Assembly: GCF_002025255.2 (NCBI RefSeq)
Contig: NZ_CP054589.1
Coordinates: 186,001 to 250,000 of the forward strand
Direction of reading: 5' to 3'
Length of the DNA stretch: 64,000 nt
Source: Halolamina sp. CBA1230
GTDB lineage: Archaea > Halobacteriota > Halobacteria > Halobacteriales > Haloferacaceae
Positions within the stretch are counted from its first letter, which is position 1; each line of letters opens with the position of its first letter. A program made the position numbers and the translations under genes. Shown here piece after piece: positions 1 to 8,133 of the stretch. The notes under the pieces are model-generated. The model saw only the letters and a program-made list of their open reading frames with translations. It had not been told where the DNA came from and did not search any database.

Positions 1-1
1 G

Positions 2-262
2 ACACAGTTCGTCCCACGGCTCGCCTCCGACCTCGGCTGTACCGACGTCGTTCGACGTCGGGCGAAGACGCTTGCTGCGCAGGCCGTCGATGCCGGCGTC
101 ACGACTGGCGTACATCCAGCGGGATTCGCTGCCGCCTGCCTGTACATGGCGGCGTGTGCCCACGACGCGCCGTTGACGCAAGCTGCCGCGGCGGCGGCGG
201 CAGGGGTGACGGTCGAGACAGTACGGAATCATCGTGACACGTTGCTTTCCGTCGTGGAGTAG
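2..262 (+). CDS. tfb: Transcription initiation factor B (TFB), C-terminal part, cut by window edge
   Basis: The frame is open from the first bases to the stop at 260-262, giving 86 residues with no start in the window. The segment matches the second cyclin-like repeat of archaeal TFB (the TFIIB homologue that recruits RNA polymerase to BRE/TATA promoters): it has FVPRLASDL, then GVTTGVHPAGFAAACLY, and ends in a helix-turn-helix-like RNHRDTL. The Ala-rich run near residues 60-67 is unusual. A related, frameshifted copy lies at 40649-41310, ahead of the second SWIM/winged-helix block, so the two regions share an ancestor. The family is clear; whether the full gene is intact cannot be seen. Confidence 0.8.
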   Translation, partial: TQFVPRLASDLGCTDVVRRRAKTLAAQAVDAGVTTGVHPAGFAAACLYMAACAHDAPLTQAAAAAAAGVTVETVRNHRDTLLSVVE

Positions 263-302
263 GGCGGTATTGGCCTTCGAACTCAGGATCACTGTCGTTG
301 GT

Positions 303-345
303 TTAACCAGCAGTACAAACGCAAAATCACGGGTTTGTTGGTTAA
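303..345. repeat. Dispersed palindrome, copy 1
   Basis: Left arm TTAACCAGCA (303-312), right arm TGTTGGTTAA (336-345), 23-base spacer. One mismatch to the arm consensus. It lies between the TFB end and the IS5-type element. Confidence 0.8.
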
Positions 346-432
346 CACTTCCCCAACGTCCACTTCTTCAGGAATAGGAGGATGTGGCTCTGTTGAAATC
401 CTATTCATTAGGTATATTCTTGCCTGAAACAG

Positions 433-921
433 TTGGCCGATGAGGACTGCGAACTATTCAATAGAGTATCTCGGCTTCTTGACGGTGACTTTATGACGCT
501 TTGGACGAGAGAGTTTAGCATGGGTAAGACGGTTTCCCGCTTCCCGCGTCCGTCGGCCAGTAGCGTCGAACGTTCCCTTGCGGTTCTCTTGGTGGGGTTG
601 CTCGGAGTATACGCTCTTGGGACACTTATGAGAGACATTATACCAGCACTCAACATGGCAGGCGTGGTTGCAGTTCATTTCGCGGTCGTGGTCGCAGGCG
701 TCTTCCCTATCGCTGTGCTTGGACACGCTCTGTATAGCCGATTCCGTACTGGGACTGCCAAGCCACGTCGTATCGAAATCTTCAGCTCACTCGTCGCGCT
801 CAGTTGCTTGGGTACTGCGCTCTGGCTCACAATTGATTCGACCTCCAGTCTCAGCACCCCGCTGTTAGGGATTTCGTATAGTGCATTACTCGTTCTCGCG
901 GGTCTCGTGACTGTCCGATAA
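433..921 (+). CDS. Passenger membrane protein inside the IS element
   Basis: Function unknown. From TTG 433 the frame gives 162 residues; ATG at 493 or 520 are plausible alternative starts. The protein has a short charged N-terminal part and about four hydrophobic segments (roughly residues 49-66, 76-98, 115-134 and 141-160), so it is probably an integral membrane protein. It lies between the left end of the IS and the convergent transposase gene, and it moves with the element. The first bases after the IS end resemble those of the 307-bp derivative at 44253, which also carries a short hydrophobic reading frame. I recognise no family. Confidence 0.5.
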   Translation: MADEDCELFNRVSRLLDGDFMTLWTREFSMGKTVSRFPRPSASSVERSLAVLLVGLLGVYALGTLMRDIIPALNMAGVVAVHFAVVVAGVFPIAVLGHALYSRFRTGTAKPRRIEIFSSLVALSCLGTALWLTIDSTSSLSTPLLGISYSALLVLAGLVTVR

Positions 922-961
922 TAGTCTGGACTGAACAGTGTGTGGAAACTATCTTGACCGG

Positions 962-1783
962 TCAGAGTGATCGGTCAAGATTGTGAATGAGACAGGCGAT
1001 GGTGAGCTCACGGAATTGCTTCCACCATCGTCGTGAGCGGACGAACGCACCGTACTTCCGCTTGAGTGTTGAATTGACGGTTTCGGATTGACTTCGTTGG
1101 CCGTAGAGATTAGCCTCTAAGCGTGCGTTCCATGCCTTGTGGAGCGATGTAAACTCACGGTGCTTAATCAGTGGACGAACGTCGTGTTGACGGGCAAGTC
1201 GTCTGATTTTCTGGTCGTCGTACCCTTTGTCACCGAGCAGGACGTCAATATGCTCGAGATTGCGCTTGATCAACGACGGAGCAATCTGGCTATCGTGTTT
1301 TCGTGTCGTCGTCACGTGTAAATCGATAATTGCGTTCACCCTCGTATCGGCCAGTAGAGTCACTTTGAGTTGCTGAATCGTGAGTTCGGCTCGTTTCGTG
1401 TAGTGTTTCGAGGCGTGACTACGATCGAATCCTGACGCATCGACTCCAACGACGCCACTTGTCGGAAGTAGCGTCGCTGAGAGGGTCAATAAGACACGCC
1501 ATACGGCCATATCAAGCCGATTGAACGCTTTACAGAGCGTTGATGGCGTGGGAAGTTCGACTAAGCCAAGAACACGACGGATGCGTGGCATCTCGATCAA
1601 CTCGTCAAGCAGGCCACGATAGGTCGTATTCTTCCGAACTTTGAGGCACAGCAGAACAACGTGCTGTGGGAGTGTATAACGATGTTTGGAGAATTTTGAA
1701 GAGTATCGAGAAACCGCTCGGCGTGCCAGATTGATCGCCTTCTCTGTAAATCGGAGTAACTGTGACTTTGGGAGGGTGCTCAT
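962..1783 (-). CDS. IS5-family DDE transposase
   Basis: A 273-residue transposase that cuts and rejoins the element ends. The DDE triad is visible: D in GVDASGFDRS, D in LLGDKGYDD, and E in the C-terminal SETVNSTLKRKYG. The N-terminal third has the helix-rich DNA-binding region usual in haloarchaeal IS5 (ISH-type) transposases, and the length is normal. The gene is intact and starts 52 bases inside the right end of the element. With perfect terminal repeats and target duplication, the element is probably active. Confidence 0.9.
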   Translation of the reverse strand: MSTLPKSQLLRFTEKAINLARRAVSRYSSKFSKHRYTLPQHVVLLCLKVRKNTTYRGLLDELIEMPRIRRVLGLVELPTPSTLCKAFNRLDMAVWRVLLTLSATLLPTSGVVGVDASGFDRSHASKHYTKRAELTIQQLKVTLLADTRVNAIIDLHVTTTRKHDSQIAPSLIKRNLEHIDVLLGDKGYDDQKIRRLARQHDVRPLIKHREFTSLHKAWNARLEANLYGQRSQSETVNSTLKRKYGAFVRSRRWWKQFRELTIACLIHNLDRSL

Positions 1784-1843
1784 CTCGTCGAATTACAGGA
1801 CGAACCTGTAACTCTCTGAGGATTTCAACAGAGCCGAGGATGT

Positions 1844-2114
1844 CAAAGGATTCTCAGAGCCTCCCTGCTCACCAATAGTTGCGTTTCTACCGGGTAATCA
1901 CGGTGTTCAAGACGGCATCCGTAGCAGGAGAATGTGTCGGGAAAACAGCGGCCCTCATTTTTTGCTGGATCCCGGGCCGGCCCAAGCCCCACCGCCCCGC
2001 CCTCCGCTCCGTGCTCGCTGCGTGAGACTCGCTTTTCGCTCGTCTCACGTGCCCTCGTTCGCGATGCTCACGAGGACTTCGCTGCGCGCGCAGCCACAAC
2101 CGTTTGAAAGAAAG
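1844..2114. other. Intergenic stretch, no gene seen
   Basis: Between the IS and the TA operon. It is very GC-rich (1966-2100) with runs of CTCGCT-type sequence and no credible start or ribosome site. The frames open here are low-complexity Arg/Ala/Pro shadows. Confidence 0.5.
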
Positions 2115-2140
2115 AATAGTTTCCTCAGAAAACTATTTAG
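2115..2140 (+). promoter_or_regulatory. Inverted-repeat operator and TATA-like box of the TA operon
   Basis: Perfect inverted repeat AATAGTTT (2115-2122) and AAACTATT (2130-2137) with a 7-base loop. The right arm overlaps the TATA-like sequence CTATTTAG about 26 bases upstream of ATG 2163. This position suits autorepression by the encoded HTH protein (inference). Confidence 0.5.
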
Positions 2141-2162
2141 GGCACAATACGTAGCACCCAGT

Positions 2163-2675
2163 ATGGCCGAGACGGGGGACGACGTCAACGAGCAGGTCAA
2201 AGCGGACTGGCAAGACGACACCACGCCGTTTGAGCGAGTGTACGAAATCGTCGAACAGACCCACGACGGGCAGTCGGCCGCCGAGATCGCCGACCGGGCC
2301 CTCGTGAGCGAGCCGACGGCGCGTCGCCACTGCAAGGCGCTCGTGAACACCGGGTTCGCCGAGACGGAACAGGACGGTCAAACGACGCTGTACAAGCGCA
2401 ACAGCGACCGGGTGTTGATGTCCCAAATCCGCGAGCTGCGTGAGGAAGTCGATCGGCCGGAGCTGCTCGACAGTATTCAAGACATGAAGGCCGAGATCCG
2501 GCGCTACGAAGACCGGTACGACGTGGTGTCACCGGAGGAACTCGCCCAGCAACTCGACGCCGACGAGACGGACGGCTGGGACGATCTCACGGCGTGGCGC
2601 ACGACGCGGCAGAATCTCGCCGTCGCGCAAGCCGCACTCGCCTACGACGAGGCGAGCCACCAGCTCGCCGTATGA
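2163..2675 (+). CDS. Winged-helix regulator, likely antitoxin of a TumE-type pair
   Basis: A 170-residue acidic protein. Residues about 18-70 form a winged helix-turn-helix (SAAEIADRALVSEPTARRHC, then a wing with GQTTLYKR). The C-terminal half is a helical segment (IRELREEVDRPELLDSI, then YDVVSPEELAQQL) also seen in the winged-helix proteins at 3994-4545 and 43051-43602, so the three form one family (DUF7342-like, from memory). Start ATG 2163 is chosen because the TATA/operator lies just upstream. Its stop overlaps the next start by four bases (ATGA), typical of a TA operon. Confidence 0.65.
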   Translation: MAETGDDVNEQVKADWQDDTTPFERVYEIVEQTHDGQSAAEIADRALVSEPTARRHCKALVNTGFAETEQDGQTTLYKRNSDRVLMSQIRELREEVDRPELLDSIQDMKAEIRRYEDRYDVVSPEELAQQLDADETDGWDDLTAWRTTRQNLAVAQAALAYDEASHQLAV

Positions 2676-3124
2676 CCGGCGACGATCGTGCCGGTGAGTT
2701 CGGGCCGATCTATCTTCCGGCGCTCCAGCGGATTCGTGACCTCTGGCTCGACCTCGAACCGCTCGTCGACGCCACGGCGTACGACGACGTCGTCGACCCC
2801 ACAGAACTGCAGATCAGTCTCAGCGATGGGGTGGGCGACGCCGAGAGCGTTCGGCTCGATATCCAATGGAGCGAGCTCGGAATGTATTCGTTCCACTACG
2901 TCGATAGCGACGACGTCAACTGGCGCTTCGATCGCCACCCGAATACACACTCTCCCGAGACCCATTTCCACCCGCCGCCCGAGGCTGCGACGACGGCCGC
3001 CGAATCGTCCTGCATCGACGTAACCGAGGTCTCACTCGTGGCGCGTGCCGTCCATGCGATGTGGCGGGCAGCGTACGAGGATGATGCACTGGATCGGCTG
3101 AATAGTGCGTCAAACCCACCGTAA
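2672..3124 (+). CDS. TumE-like (DUF6516-like) putative toxin
   Basis: A 150-residue protein starting at the ATGA overlap with the winged-helix gene. The central part (SVRLDIQWSELGMYSFHYVD, then WRFDRHPNT and THFHPPP) has the YS-H-(x)n-RxD-(x)n-H pattern of the small TumE/DUF6516 toxins, which are encoded beside an HTH antitoxin. The assignment rests on this pattern plus the operon. It is followed after two bases by the SWIM gene at 3127, so all three genes may be co-transcribed. The sister locus at 41372-42057 has a Doc-type toxin instead. Confidence 0.5.
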   Translation: MTGDDRAGEFGPIYLPALQRIRDLWLDLEPLVDATAYDDVVDPTELQISLSDGVGDAESVRLDIQWSELGMYSFHYVDSDDVNWRFDRHPNTHSPETHFHPPPEAATTAAESSCIDVTEVSLVARAVHAMWRAAYEDDALDRLNSASNPP

Positions 3125-3126
3125 GG

Positions 3127-3948
3127 ATGGACGTAACTGAGGACACAGTTCGAGATGTCTGCACGGACGCAGTCTTCGAACGCGGCGAACGATACCTCGC
3201 TGATGGACGAATCCACGAGATTCACCGCGTCGACACCACCGTCACCGCCGTCGTGAGTGGCAGCCGTCAGTACGATATCCGTGTTGACCTCGCCACCGAC
3301 GGGTTTGCCCCGTGGTGCGACTGTCCGTACGACGGGCCGGGAGCATGCAAGCACGTCGTCGCCGTGTTGCTTCGGTGTGTCGACGACCTACCGCCGGACG
3401 ACGGCGATCAACTCGACGCCGTACTCGACGGCGCCGACGCCGACGAACTCCGCGCGTTCCTGCGTGACGAACTCGCGGCCGATGCGGATCTCCGCGAACG
3501 GTTTCTCGCCCGCGTCGGCGAGTCGACGAGACAGTCAGTTGACGAGCTTCGCACCGCGATCGACCGGCGGTTCGAAGAGACGAACCCTGAGTACCACGTC
3601 GTCTTCGAGCCGATCGACTTCACGCAGTGGTTCGATCTCGCGAACGAGTACCGCGAGCAGGGACGATACGCATCGGCAGCGACCGTCTACCGGGCACTCG
3701 TCGAGTCCCTCGACGACAACATGGAGCGCGTCGACGGCGCGTACGACCACTTCTCGCGTGCGTTCAGTCGGGCACTCGACGGGTATGTCGACTGTGTCGC
3801 GACCGCGGAGCGCGACGCTGATGCGGTCACTGACGCCGGCGAATTCTTCAACGAGCGGGCGACGTCGGGAACGCCGTTCCTCGCGGAACACTTCGAGAAG
3901 GCCGCGGTCGAACTCCGGGGAAAGACGGATGAGCAGTCTTGCAAGTAG
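3127..3948 (+). CDS. SWIM zinc-finger protein, copy A
   Basis: 273 residues. The SWIM motif, a CxCx(n)CxH zinc site, is clear at about residues 63-77 (CDCPYDGPGACKHVV). SWIM domains usually bind DNA or protein partners; the role here is unknown. The rest is helical and acidic, with tetratricopeptide-like stretches (FDLANEYREQGRYASAATVYRAL) in the C-terminal half. A close copy lies at 42184-43005, followed by the same convergent winged-helix gene, so this pair is a conserved module. The last third differs most between the copies. Confidence 0.8.
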   Translation: MDVTEDTVRDVCTDAVFERGERYLADGRIHEIHRVDTTVTAVVSGSRQYDIRVDLATDGFAPWCDCPYDGPGACKHVVAVLLRCVDDLPPDDGDQLDAVLDGADADELRAFLRDELAADADLRERFLARVGESTRQSVDELRTAIDRRFEETNPEYHVVFEPIDFTQWFDLANEYREQGRYASAATVYRALVESLDDNMERVDGAYDHFSRAFSRALDGYVDCVATAERDADAVTDAGEFFNERATSGTPFLAEHFEKAAVELRGKTDEQSCK

Positions 3949-3993
3949 CTGTGTCGCCCTCGATGACGCCCGCACGTTCGACGATCGAGAAAA

Positions 3994-4545
3994 TTAGTTT
4001 GTGTCGCGGTCACCCACGTTGATCCGCTGTTCGCGGGCGGCTTCGACGTCTGAGTAGAGTTCCAGTGCGTGCTTGATGAGGCGGCGATCCTCCTCGTTCT
4101 CACGCCAGAACGCGATGACGTCGCGGCGCTCGCGGAGCTCGGCACTTGCGAGGTCGCCGTCGGCGAGCGACTGTTCGAGCTCCTCCCACGTCTCGACGTC
4201 GTAGGTCGCCTGCCATCCCTCGATCTCCTCGGTGATCGCCGCCAGTTCGTTGCGTAGCTCTTCGCGGGTGTTCTCCTCGATGAGCGTGCGGATTTCCTCG
4301 AAGAGCAGGCGCGTGTAGTCCGGTAGATAGCGCGTGGTTTCGCCGGCTTCGACGCGACGCAGCTGGCCCTGGTCGACGAGATTCTGGAGTTCCTCGTTGG
4401 TCGTGCTCCAGGCGGCGTCGGCCTGCTCGCTGATCCAGTTGACCGACCGGGGTTCGCGAAGCGTCTCGGCGACCACCCGAATGCGGTCGCGGGCGCTCAT
4501 CGACTCAGTCCACGACTGAACGCCGTCCTGCGGGGATTCGGACAT
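3994..4545 (-). CDS. Winged-helix protein (DUF7342-like), copy A
   Basis: 183 residues. The N-terminal winged helix (DRIRVVAETLREPRSVNWIS, then WSTTNEELQNLVDQGQLRRV) is followed by a long helical region (EEIRTLIEENTREELRNEL, YDVETWEELEQSL). It is convergent with the SWIM gene and nearly identical to 43051-43602. Here it is the last gene of a three-gene minus-strand run behind the PIN/antitoxin pair (gap of 11 bases), whereas copy B stands alone behind its own operator. The PIN pair therefore probably inserted upstream of this gene in copy A. Confidence 0.7.
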   Translation of the reverse strand: MSESPQDGVQSWTESMSARDRIRVVAETLREPRSVNWISEQADAAWSTTNEELQNLVDQGQLRRVEAGETTRYLPDYTRLLFEEIRTLIEENTREELRNELAAITEEIEGWQATYDVETWEELEQSLADGDLASAELRERRDVIAFWRENEEDRRLIKHALELYSDVEAAREQRINVGDRDTN

Positions 4546-4556
4546 ACTTGGCACCT

Positions 4557-5054
4557 CTAGCTCTGATTGCGATACGGAAGCGTTGTCACGTCGAACGCAT
4601 CGTAGTGCCGGTCGTACGTAAGGATGTGATCGACCCCTAAGGCGTCCATATGGGCTGCAACAGTGAAATCGGTGAGTGACGCATCCAGATCCGTCCACTC
4701 AACGAACGTTGCTTTGGCTTCCTCGAAAACGTCCTCGGAGACGGATTCGAACTGGTAGAGCGTACTCTCGTCGAGCGTCGTTAGGAACGACGCGGCGTTC
4801 CGCATCGACGCCTGCTTTTTCAGCCGGGTTGCAGCCTCGTCGACGATGTGGTCGTTGACGATGAGGCGACGATAGGGGAGGTCGCCGTCGCGGACAAAGG
4901 TCATGAACGCCCGCGAGACTGCGTGCATCTGATCTTGTGGGTTGAATAATGCGTACAGGAACTTCGGCCCGACGACGACCTGATGGCGGACGTGCCCCGG
5001 GCGAAAATGCTCGGGCGTGATCGTCCCAATCGGGGTTTCGACTGGTTCAGCCAT
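4557..5054 (-). CDS. PIN-domain putative toxin (VapC-like)
   Basis: 165 residues. PIN-type RNase features are visible: the N-terminal strand VVVGPKFLYALFNP in place of the usual DTS motif, a conserved acidic helix (VNDHIVDEAATRL), and a C-terminal DASLTDFTVAAHMDALGV...LTYDRHYD that supplies the late acidic residues. Its partner lies six bases upstream at 5061-5372. VapC toxins cut tRNA or rRNA and are held inactive by VapB. The first PIN acidic residue is not obvious, so activity is uncertain. Confidence 0.65.
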   Translation of the reverse strand: MAEPVETPIGTITPEHFRPGHVRHQVVVGPKFLYALFNPQDQMHAVSRAFMTFVRDGDLPYRRLIVNDHIVDEAATRLKKQASMRNAASFLTTLDESTLYQFESVSEDVFEEAKATFVEWTDLDASLTDFTVAAHMDALGVDHILTYDRHYDAFDVTTLPYRNQS

Positions 5055-5060
5055 CCGAAT

Positions 5061-5372
5061 TCAGGATTGCGCAGATGGGTCATCGGCGAGCGTGAACGAT
5101 TCGTCGCTGCCGTCCCACTCCTCGACGAGATCGTCTTCCTCGCGGGCATCCGTCGCCGCCGACGCTGAGAGCGATTCGTCCTCGAGGTCGTCGAGGACTG
5201 TGAACGCCGGGTCGTTCGGGTCGGCCTGCTGCTGGCGTTCGATCCACTCGATAAGCGCCTCGTGGCCGGCTTCCTTGAGCGAGAGCCCGTGCTCTCGCGC
5301 GAACTCCCGGAAGCGTTCGTATTCGTCCTCGTTCAGTTCAGTTTGCACGTGCTTGGTGTCGTTACTGCTCAT
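5061..5372 (-). CDS. Antitoxin-like partner of the PIN protein
   Basis: 103 residues from ATG 5372. The N-terminal part (VQTELNEDEYERFREFAREHGLSLKEAGHEALIEWIERQQQ, in pieces) is ribbon-helix-helix-like: a short strand followed by two helices, as in many VapB/CopG antitoxins. The acidic, disordered C-terminus (EEDDLVEEWDGSDE) fits a toxin-neutralising tail. It is followed by the PIN gene after six bases. An earlier in-frame start at 5396 would add eight residues; 5372 is preferred because the conserved part starts there. Confidence 0.6.
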   Translation of the reverse strand: MSSNDTKHVQTELNEDEYERFREFAREHGLSLKEAGHEALIEWIERQQQADPNDPAFTVLDDLEDESLSASAATDAREEDDLVEEWDGSDESFTLADDPSAQS

Positions 5373-5520
5373 AAGGACCCCAGTTGCTACTCCCATCTAC
5401 TTGCTCATGAAGTATAAGATGTTCGCATGAGATAGTTCATGGCCCATATTCAAACGGGAGACAGGGCGGACTACTGGCCCTGACGTTGAAATACGAATCC
5501 GGGACAAACCACACCAACCG

Positions 5521-6414
5521 ATGCGTGATCGCCATCTGGATTTCGAGGAACTGCGGCCGACCGGCGAGGCGTCCCACATTCCGGACACGAGGCTGGACGA
5601 CGGGTGTGAGGGTGCCCCCCGGCGGCAACGCGTTGCGACGAACTCTGATGGCTACCCTGATGCGCCGACGGCCGACGACGAATGCCGGTCCTGTGGGGCG
5701 CCAGTCCCAGACGGCCAGACGAAATGCCGGTTCTGTCTCACTAACCATCTCGGGAGTGACGCCACTCGCACGGACGAGGCAGCGTCGACGACGTGCCTCG
5801 GCATCGTCCATCTGGTCGTCGAATCGTCCACGTGCTACGGCGCCGTGGCGAAAGGCGGCGCCGCGGCGAACCTCCTCTCCGCCAACGGGGCGGAGCCGGC
5901 CGTCGACGACTCCACGCTCATCTACGACGTCGACGAGGCGCCGGCGCGCCAGCTGGCCGAGCAATGGCCCGCACTCCCCGACGCGGTACAGGTGTCGTCA
6001 GCGGAGGGAGAGCGGCTTCTCAGTGCCGCCCGTAACCGGACTGGGTGGCACGGGCAGAGAGCGTCGGAGCGGCAGGGGCAGGCCCCGACGCGGCTCTACG
6101 ACCAGCGTGGGGACGGCATCCGCGGCGCGTCGCGTCTCGACGCGGTCCTCGACGACGCCGTCGACGCGGTGTGGCTGGTTCCAGCGATGGCGCTGACCGA
6201 ATCTACTGGCGAGGCTGCGGCTGATCGGCAAGAGTCGTCGGTACCGACGACGCAGGAACTCGACTGTCAAAACTGTGAACGGGCAACCGACCACCGGTTC
6301 AAGACCCACGAGTCGGTCCCGGATGAAGCGTGGACGGGGCAACCGATCTGGGAGTGTCGGGTGTGTGGCTCGGCTCGCTACGGACCCAGCAAAGCGGGTC
6401 AGGACTCGTCTTAA
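5521..6414 (+). CDS. Conserved haloarchaeal protein with two zinc-ribbon pairs
   Basis: 297 residues, function unknown. Two zinc sites are visible: CRSCGAPVPDGQTKCRFC near residues 59-76, and CQNC...CRVCG in the last 60 residues. The middle is an alpha/beta domain (LGIVHLVVESSTCYGAVAKG, TLIYDVDEAPARQLAEQWP). From memory, haloarchaeal relatives have been labelled biosurfactant protein 1; nothing here supports that label. A 39-residue stump of the same gene lies at 43727-43846. The stop codon TAA (6412-6414) lies inside the left arm of palindrome copy 2. Confidence 0.7.
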   Translation: MRDRHLDFEELRPTGEASHIPDTRLDDGCEGAPRRQRVATNSDGYPDAPTADDECRSCGAPVPDGQTKCRFCLTNHLGSDATRTDEAASTTCLGIVHLVVESSTCYGAVAKGGAAANLLSANGAEPAVDDSTLIYDVDEAPARQLAEQWPALPDAVQVSSAEGERLLSAARNRTGWHGQRASERQGQAPTRLYDQRGDGIRGASRLDAVLDDAVDAVWLVPAMALTESTGEAAADRQESSVPTTQELDCQNCERATDHRFKTHESVPDEAWTGQPIWECRVCGSARYGPSKAGQDSS

Positions 6415-6452
6415 CCAACATAGCGACACAGAAACACACCAATGTTGGTTAA
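6411..6452. repeat. Dispersed palindrome, copy 2
   Basis: Perfect arms TTAACCAACA (6411-6420) and TGTTGGTTAA (6443-6452), 22-base spacer. The left arm supplies the stop codon of the gene ending at 6414. Confidence 0.9.
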
Positions 6453-6491
6453 CGAGCAGGCCCAGTCCGACAGCTACCCGCAGCCGGAGAG

Positions 6492-6521
6492 GTTTCTCTG
6501 CGCCGTGAATCGGCGAGGCGC
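6492..6521 (+). promoter_or_regulatory. T-rich box plus GC hairpin leader
   Basis: GTTTCTCT is followed by a GC-rich hairpin (6500-6521). CGCCG can pair with CGGCG, and GCGCC with the terminal GGCGC. It ends six bases before ATG 6527. Member of the leader-hairpin family. Confidence 0.5.
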
Positions 6522-6526
6522 TACAC

Positions 6527-6715
6527 ATGGACCCACGCAACACGCCCGGATATCGACTGCATCGCTCACTCACCAATCTCAAGCGCATCGAGACGGCCGG
6601 ACTCGACGACGCCGATCAGGAGCGGATCGAAGCAGCGAGAACTCTCCTCCTGAACGTGAGTCTGCTTACCCAACCGACACACAGCGGGGACGCCGATACA
6701 CAGCTCGAGTCCTGA
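6527..6715 (+). CDS. Small conserved protein, 62 residues
   Basis: Function unknown. Starts at ATG 6527 directly after a leader hairpin. It is helical and charged (YRLHRSLTNLKRIETAGL, DQERIEAARTLLLN) and resembles the 73-residue protein at 23026-23247 in size and in the pattern of a helix ending in ER/QR-rich sequence; that similarity is weak. It lies between palindrome copy 2 and a second leader hairpin whose gene was displaced by a TnpB element. Confidence 0.5.
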   Translation: MDPRNTPGYRLHRSLTNLKRIETAGLDDADQERIEAARTLLLNVSLLTQPTHSGDADTQLES

Positions 6716-6758
6716 GCGGCGTCGCAACGAGGAATTTGGCTGGATTGCGTCGGAGAGT

Positions 6759-6790
6759 GTTTATCGCCCCCAAGAAGGGTGCGGGGCGGA
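6759..6790 (+). promoter_or_regulatory. T-rich box plus GC hairpin leader, orphaned
   Basis: GTTTATC followed by GCCCCC, AAGAAGGGTGC and GGGGCGG (6765-6789). It probably served a gene starting at ATG 6824 that was replaced by the TnpB element. Confidence 0.45.
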
Positions 6791-6894
6791 CCAGTCACCG
6801 TCGGTCTCCGTGGGGCAAACCAGATGCGGGCGAGTTCGACAGCGCGCTGGTGGGCCCTCCAAGACGACCAGTCAGTATCAGAGGGTGATGAGTC

Positions 6895-8133
6895 GTGACT
6901 GAACTCACAAAAACGCTGGAACTGAAGCTGGTAGACCCGAACGCTCACAAGCGGGAGAAGCTCCGTGAGACGCGGGCGGCCTACCAGCAGGCGCTCCAAG
7001 AGGCCTTCGACGCCAATTGTACCACCTTGGGGGAAGCGAACGACATCGTGGGTGACTATCAGCTGAGCGGTTACGCAAAGAACGCTCTGAAGCGGTACGT
7101 CCCGCAGCTCACGACGACCTATGGGGCAAATGAACTCAGTGACGATCACCCTGTCCGCTTCACGAACGAGGGGGTAAAGATCGACCACAAGCCCGAAAAC
7201 ACGATCGAGTGGTACGTCAAAATCCCACACCACGAGGACTACCACCTCTGGGTACCAGCACAGCCGAACCCTGAGCAGCGGGACTGGCTTGAAGCAGTGA
7301 TTGCTGGCGACGCAGCCGTGGGGGAAGGTCGTTTGCTCAAGCAGGAGGGAACGTGGTATTTCCATCTCATCGCGACCCGTGACGTCCCGCTCAACTCCGA
7401 GGTTCCCCCCGAAGAGCGTACACCCATCGGCGTCGATATCGGTGAGGCAAGTCTCGTCACGGTGTGTCACCGCGACGAGCACGGGTCCCCGACAAACCCT
7501 GAGCTCTGGACGGATGAAGGGAAGACTGTTCGTCGCCTCCGCAAGCGCTACTTCACCACGATGCGGCGACTCCAAAGTCGCGAGAGCGAACGGATTGCAG
7601 ACACCTTCGGCGACGAGTTGTGGGCGCAAATCGACGATATTCTCCACACCGTCACCATGGAAGTGGTGGAGTACGCCGAGTCAGTCGAGGCGCCGGTTCT
7701 CGTGCTCGAGGATCTCACCTACATCCAGGAGTCGATGGACTACGGGGACTACATGAATCGCCGGCTTCACGGCTGGGGATTCGCCAAACTCCACGCACAG
7801 ATCACGTACAAAGCCGTAGAAAGGGGGATCCCCGTTGCGACAGTCGACCCGCGGAATACCTCTCAAGAGTGTCATGCGTGCGGTGAGATGGGAACCCGGC
7901 CTCAACAGGCGACGTTCAAATGCTCCAACGACGCTTGTTGGGTCGAAGAGTATCAAGCGGACATCAACGCCGCACTCAACATCGCAGATCGCTACCTCAG
8001 CGGAGAGAGTCGTTCTAGAGAACACGAGAACGACGATGACTCGGCTGAGGATGGGGCCTCGTTGACCGGGCCACAAGACAGCCAAGCCGATGCTGAAACC
8101 CAGCAGGCGACGCTTGGAACGTATGCGTCTTGA
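6895..8133 (+). CDS. tnpB: TnpB RNA-guided nuclease
   Basis: 412 residues. The RuvC catalytic acids are all present: D in GVDIGEASLV, E in VLEDLTYIQ, and D in EYQADINAALN. A zinc finger (CHACGEMG...CSNDAC) sits between the last two. Nearly the same protein is at 28396-29634. TnpB proteins of this superfamily use an RNA from the element's right end (reRNA/omegaRNA) to cut target DNA. GTG 6895 is chosen by comparison with the other copy. The protein looks intact. Confidence 0.9.
   Translation: MTELTKTLELKLVDPNAHKREKLRETRAAYQQALQEAFDANCTTLGEANDIVGDYQLSGYAKNALKRYVPQLTTTYGANELSDDHPVRFTNEGVKIDHKPENTIEWYVKIPHHEDYHLWVPAQPNPEQRDWLEAVIAGDAAVGEGRLLKQEGTWYFHLIATRDVPLNSEVPPEERTPIGVDIGEASLVTVCHRDEHGSPTNPELWTDEGKTVRRLRKRYFTTMRRLQSRESERIADTFGDELWAQIDDILHTVTMEVVEYAESVEAPVLVLEDLTYIQESMDYGDYMNRRLHGWGFAKLHAQITYKAVERGIPVATVDPRNTSQECHACGEMGTRPQQATFKCSNDACWVEEYQADINAALNIADRYLSGESRSREHENDDDSAEDGASLTGPQDSQADAETQQATLGTYAS

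Larger units (their letters stand above)
386..1835. mobile_element. IS5-type insertion sequence with passenger gene
   Basis: This 1450-bp element has perfect 17-bp terminal inverted repeats (GGCTCTGTTGAAATCCT at 386-402, its complement at 1819-1835). It is flanked by an exact 8-bp target duplication, GAGGATGT, at 378-385 and 1836-1843, so both ends are certain and the insertion is recent. It carries a transposase on the minus strand (962-1783) and an unrelated membrane-protein gene on the plus strand (433-921). The same ends recur at 44253-44559 (internally different derivative) and as single ends at 9849 and 23646. Confidence 0.95.

Noticed and set aside
3257-3997. A 246-codon plus-strand frame inside the SWIM gene
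   Set aside because: Ser/Arg/Thr-rich shadow in the +1 frame; the same shadow appears in the paralogue at 42521.
5455-5485. CAGGGC/GCCCTG pairing as another leader hairpin
   Set aside because: No T-rich box precedes it and the 3' strand is not repeated, so it does not fit the leader family; it may be chance in GC-rich DNA.
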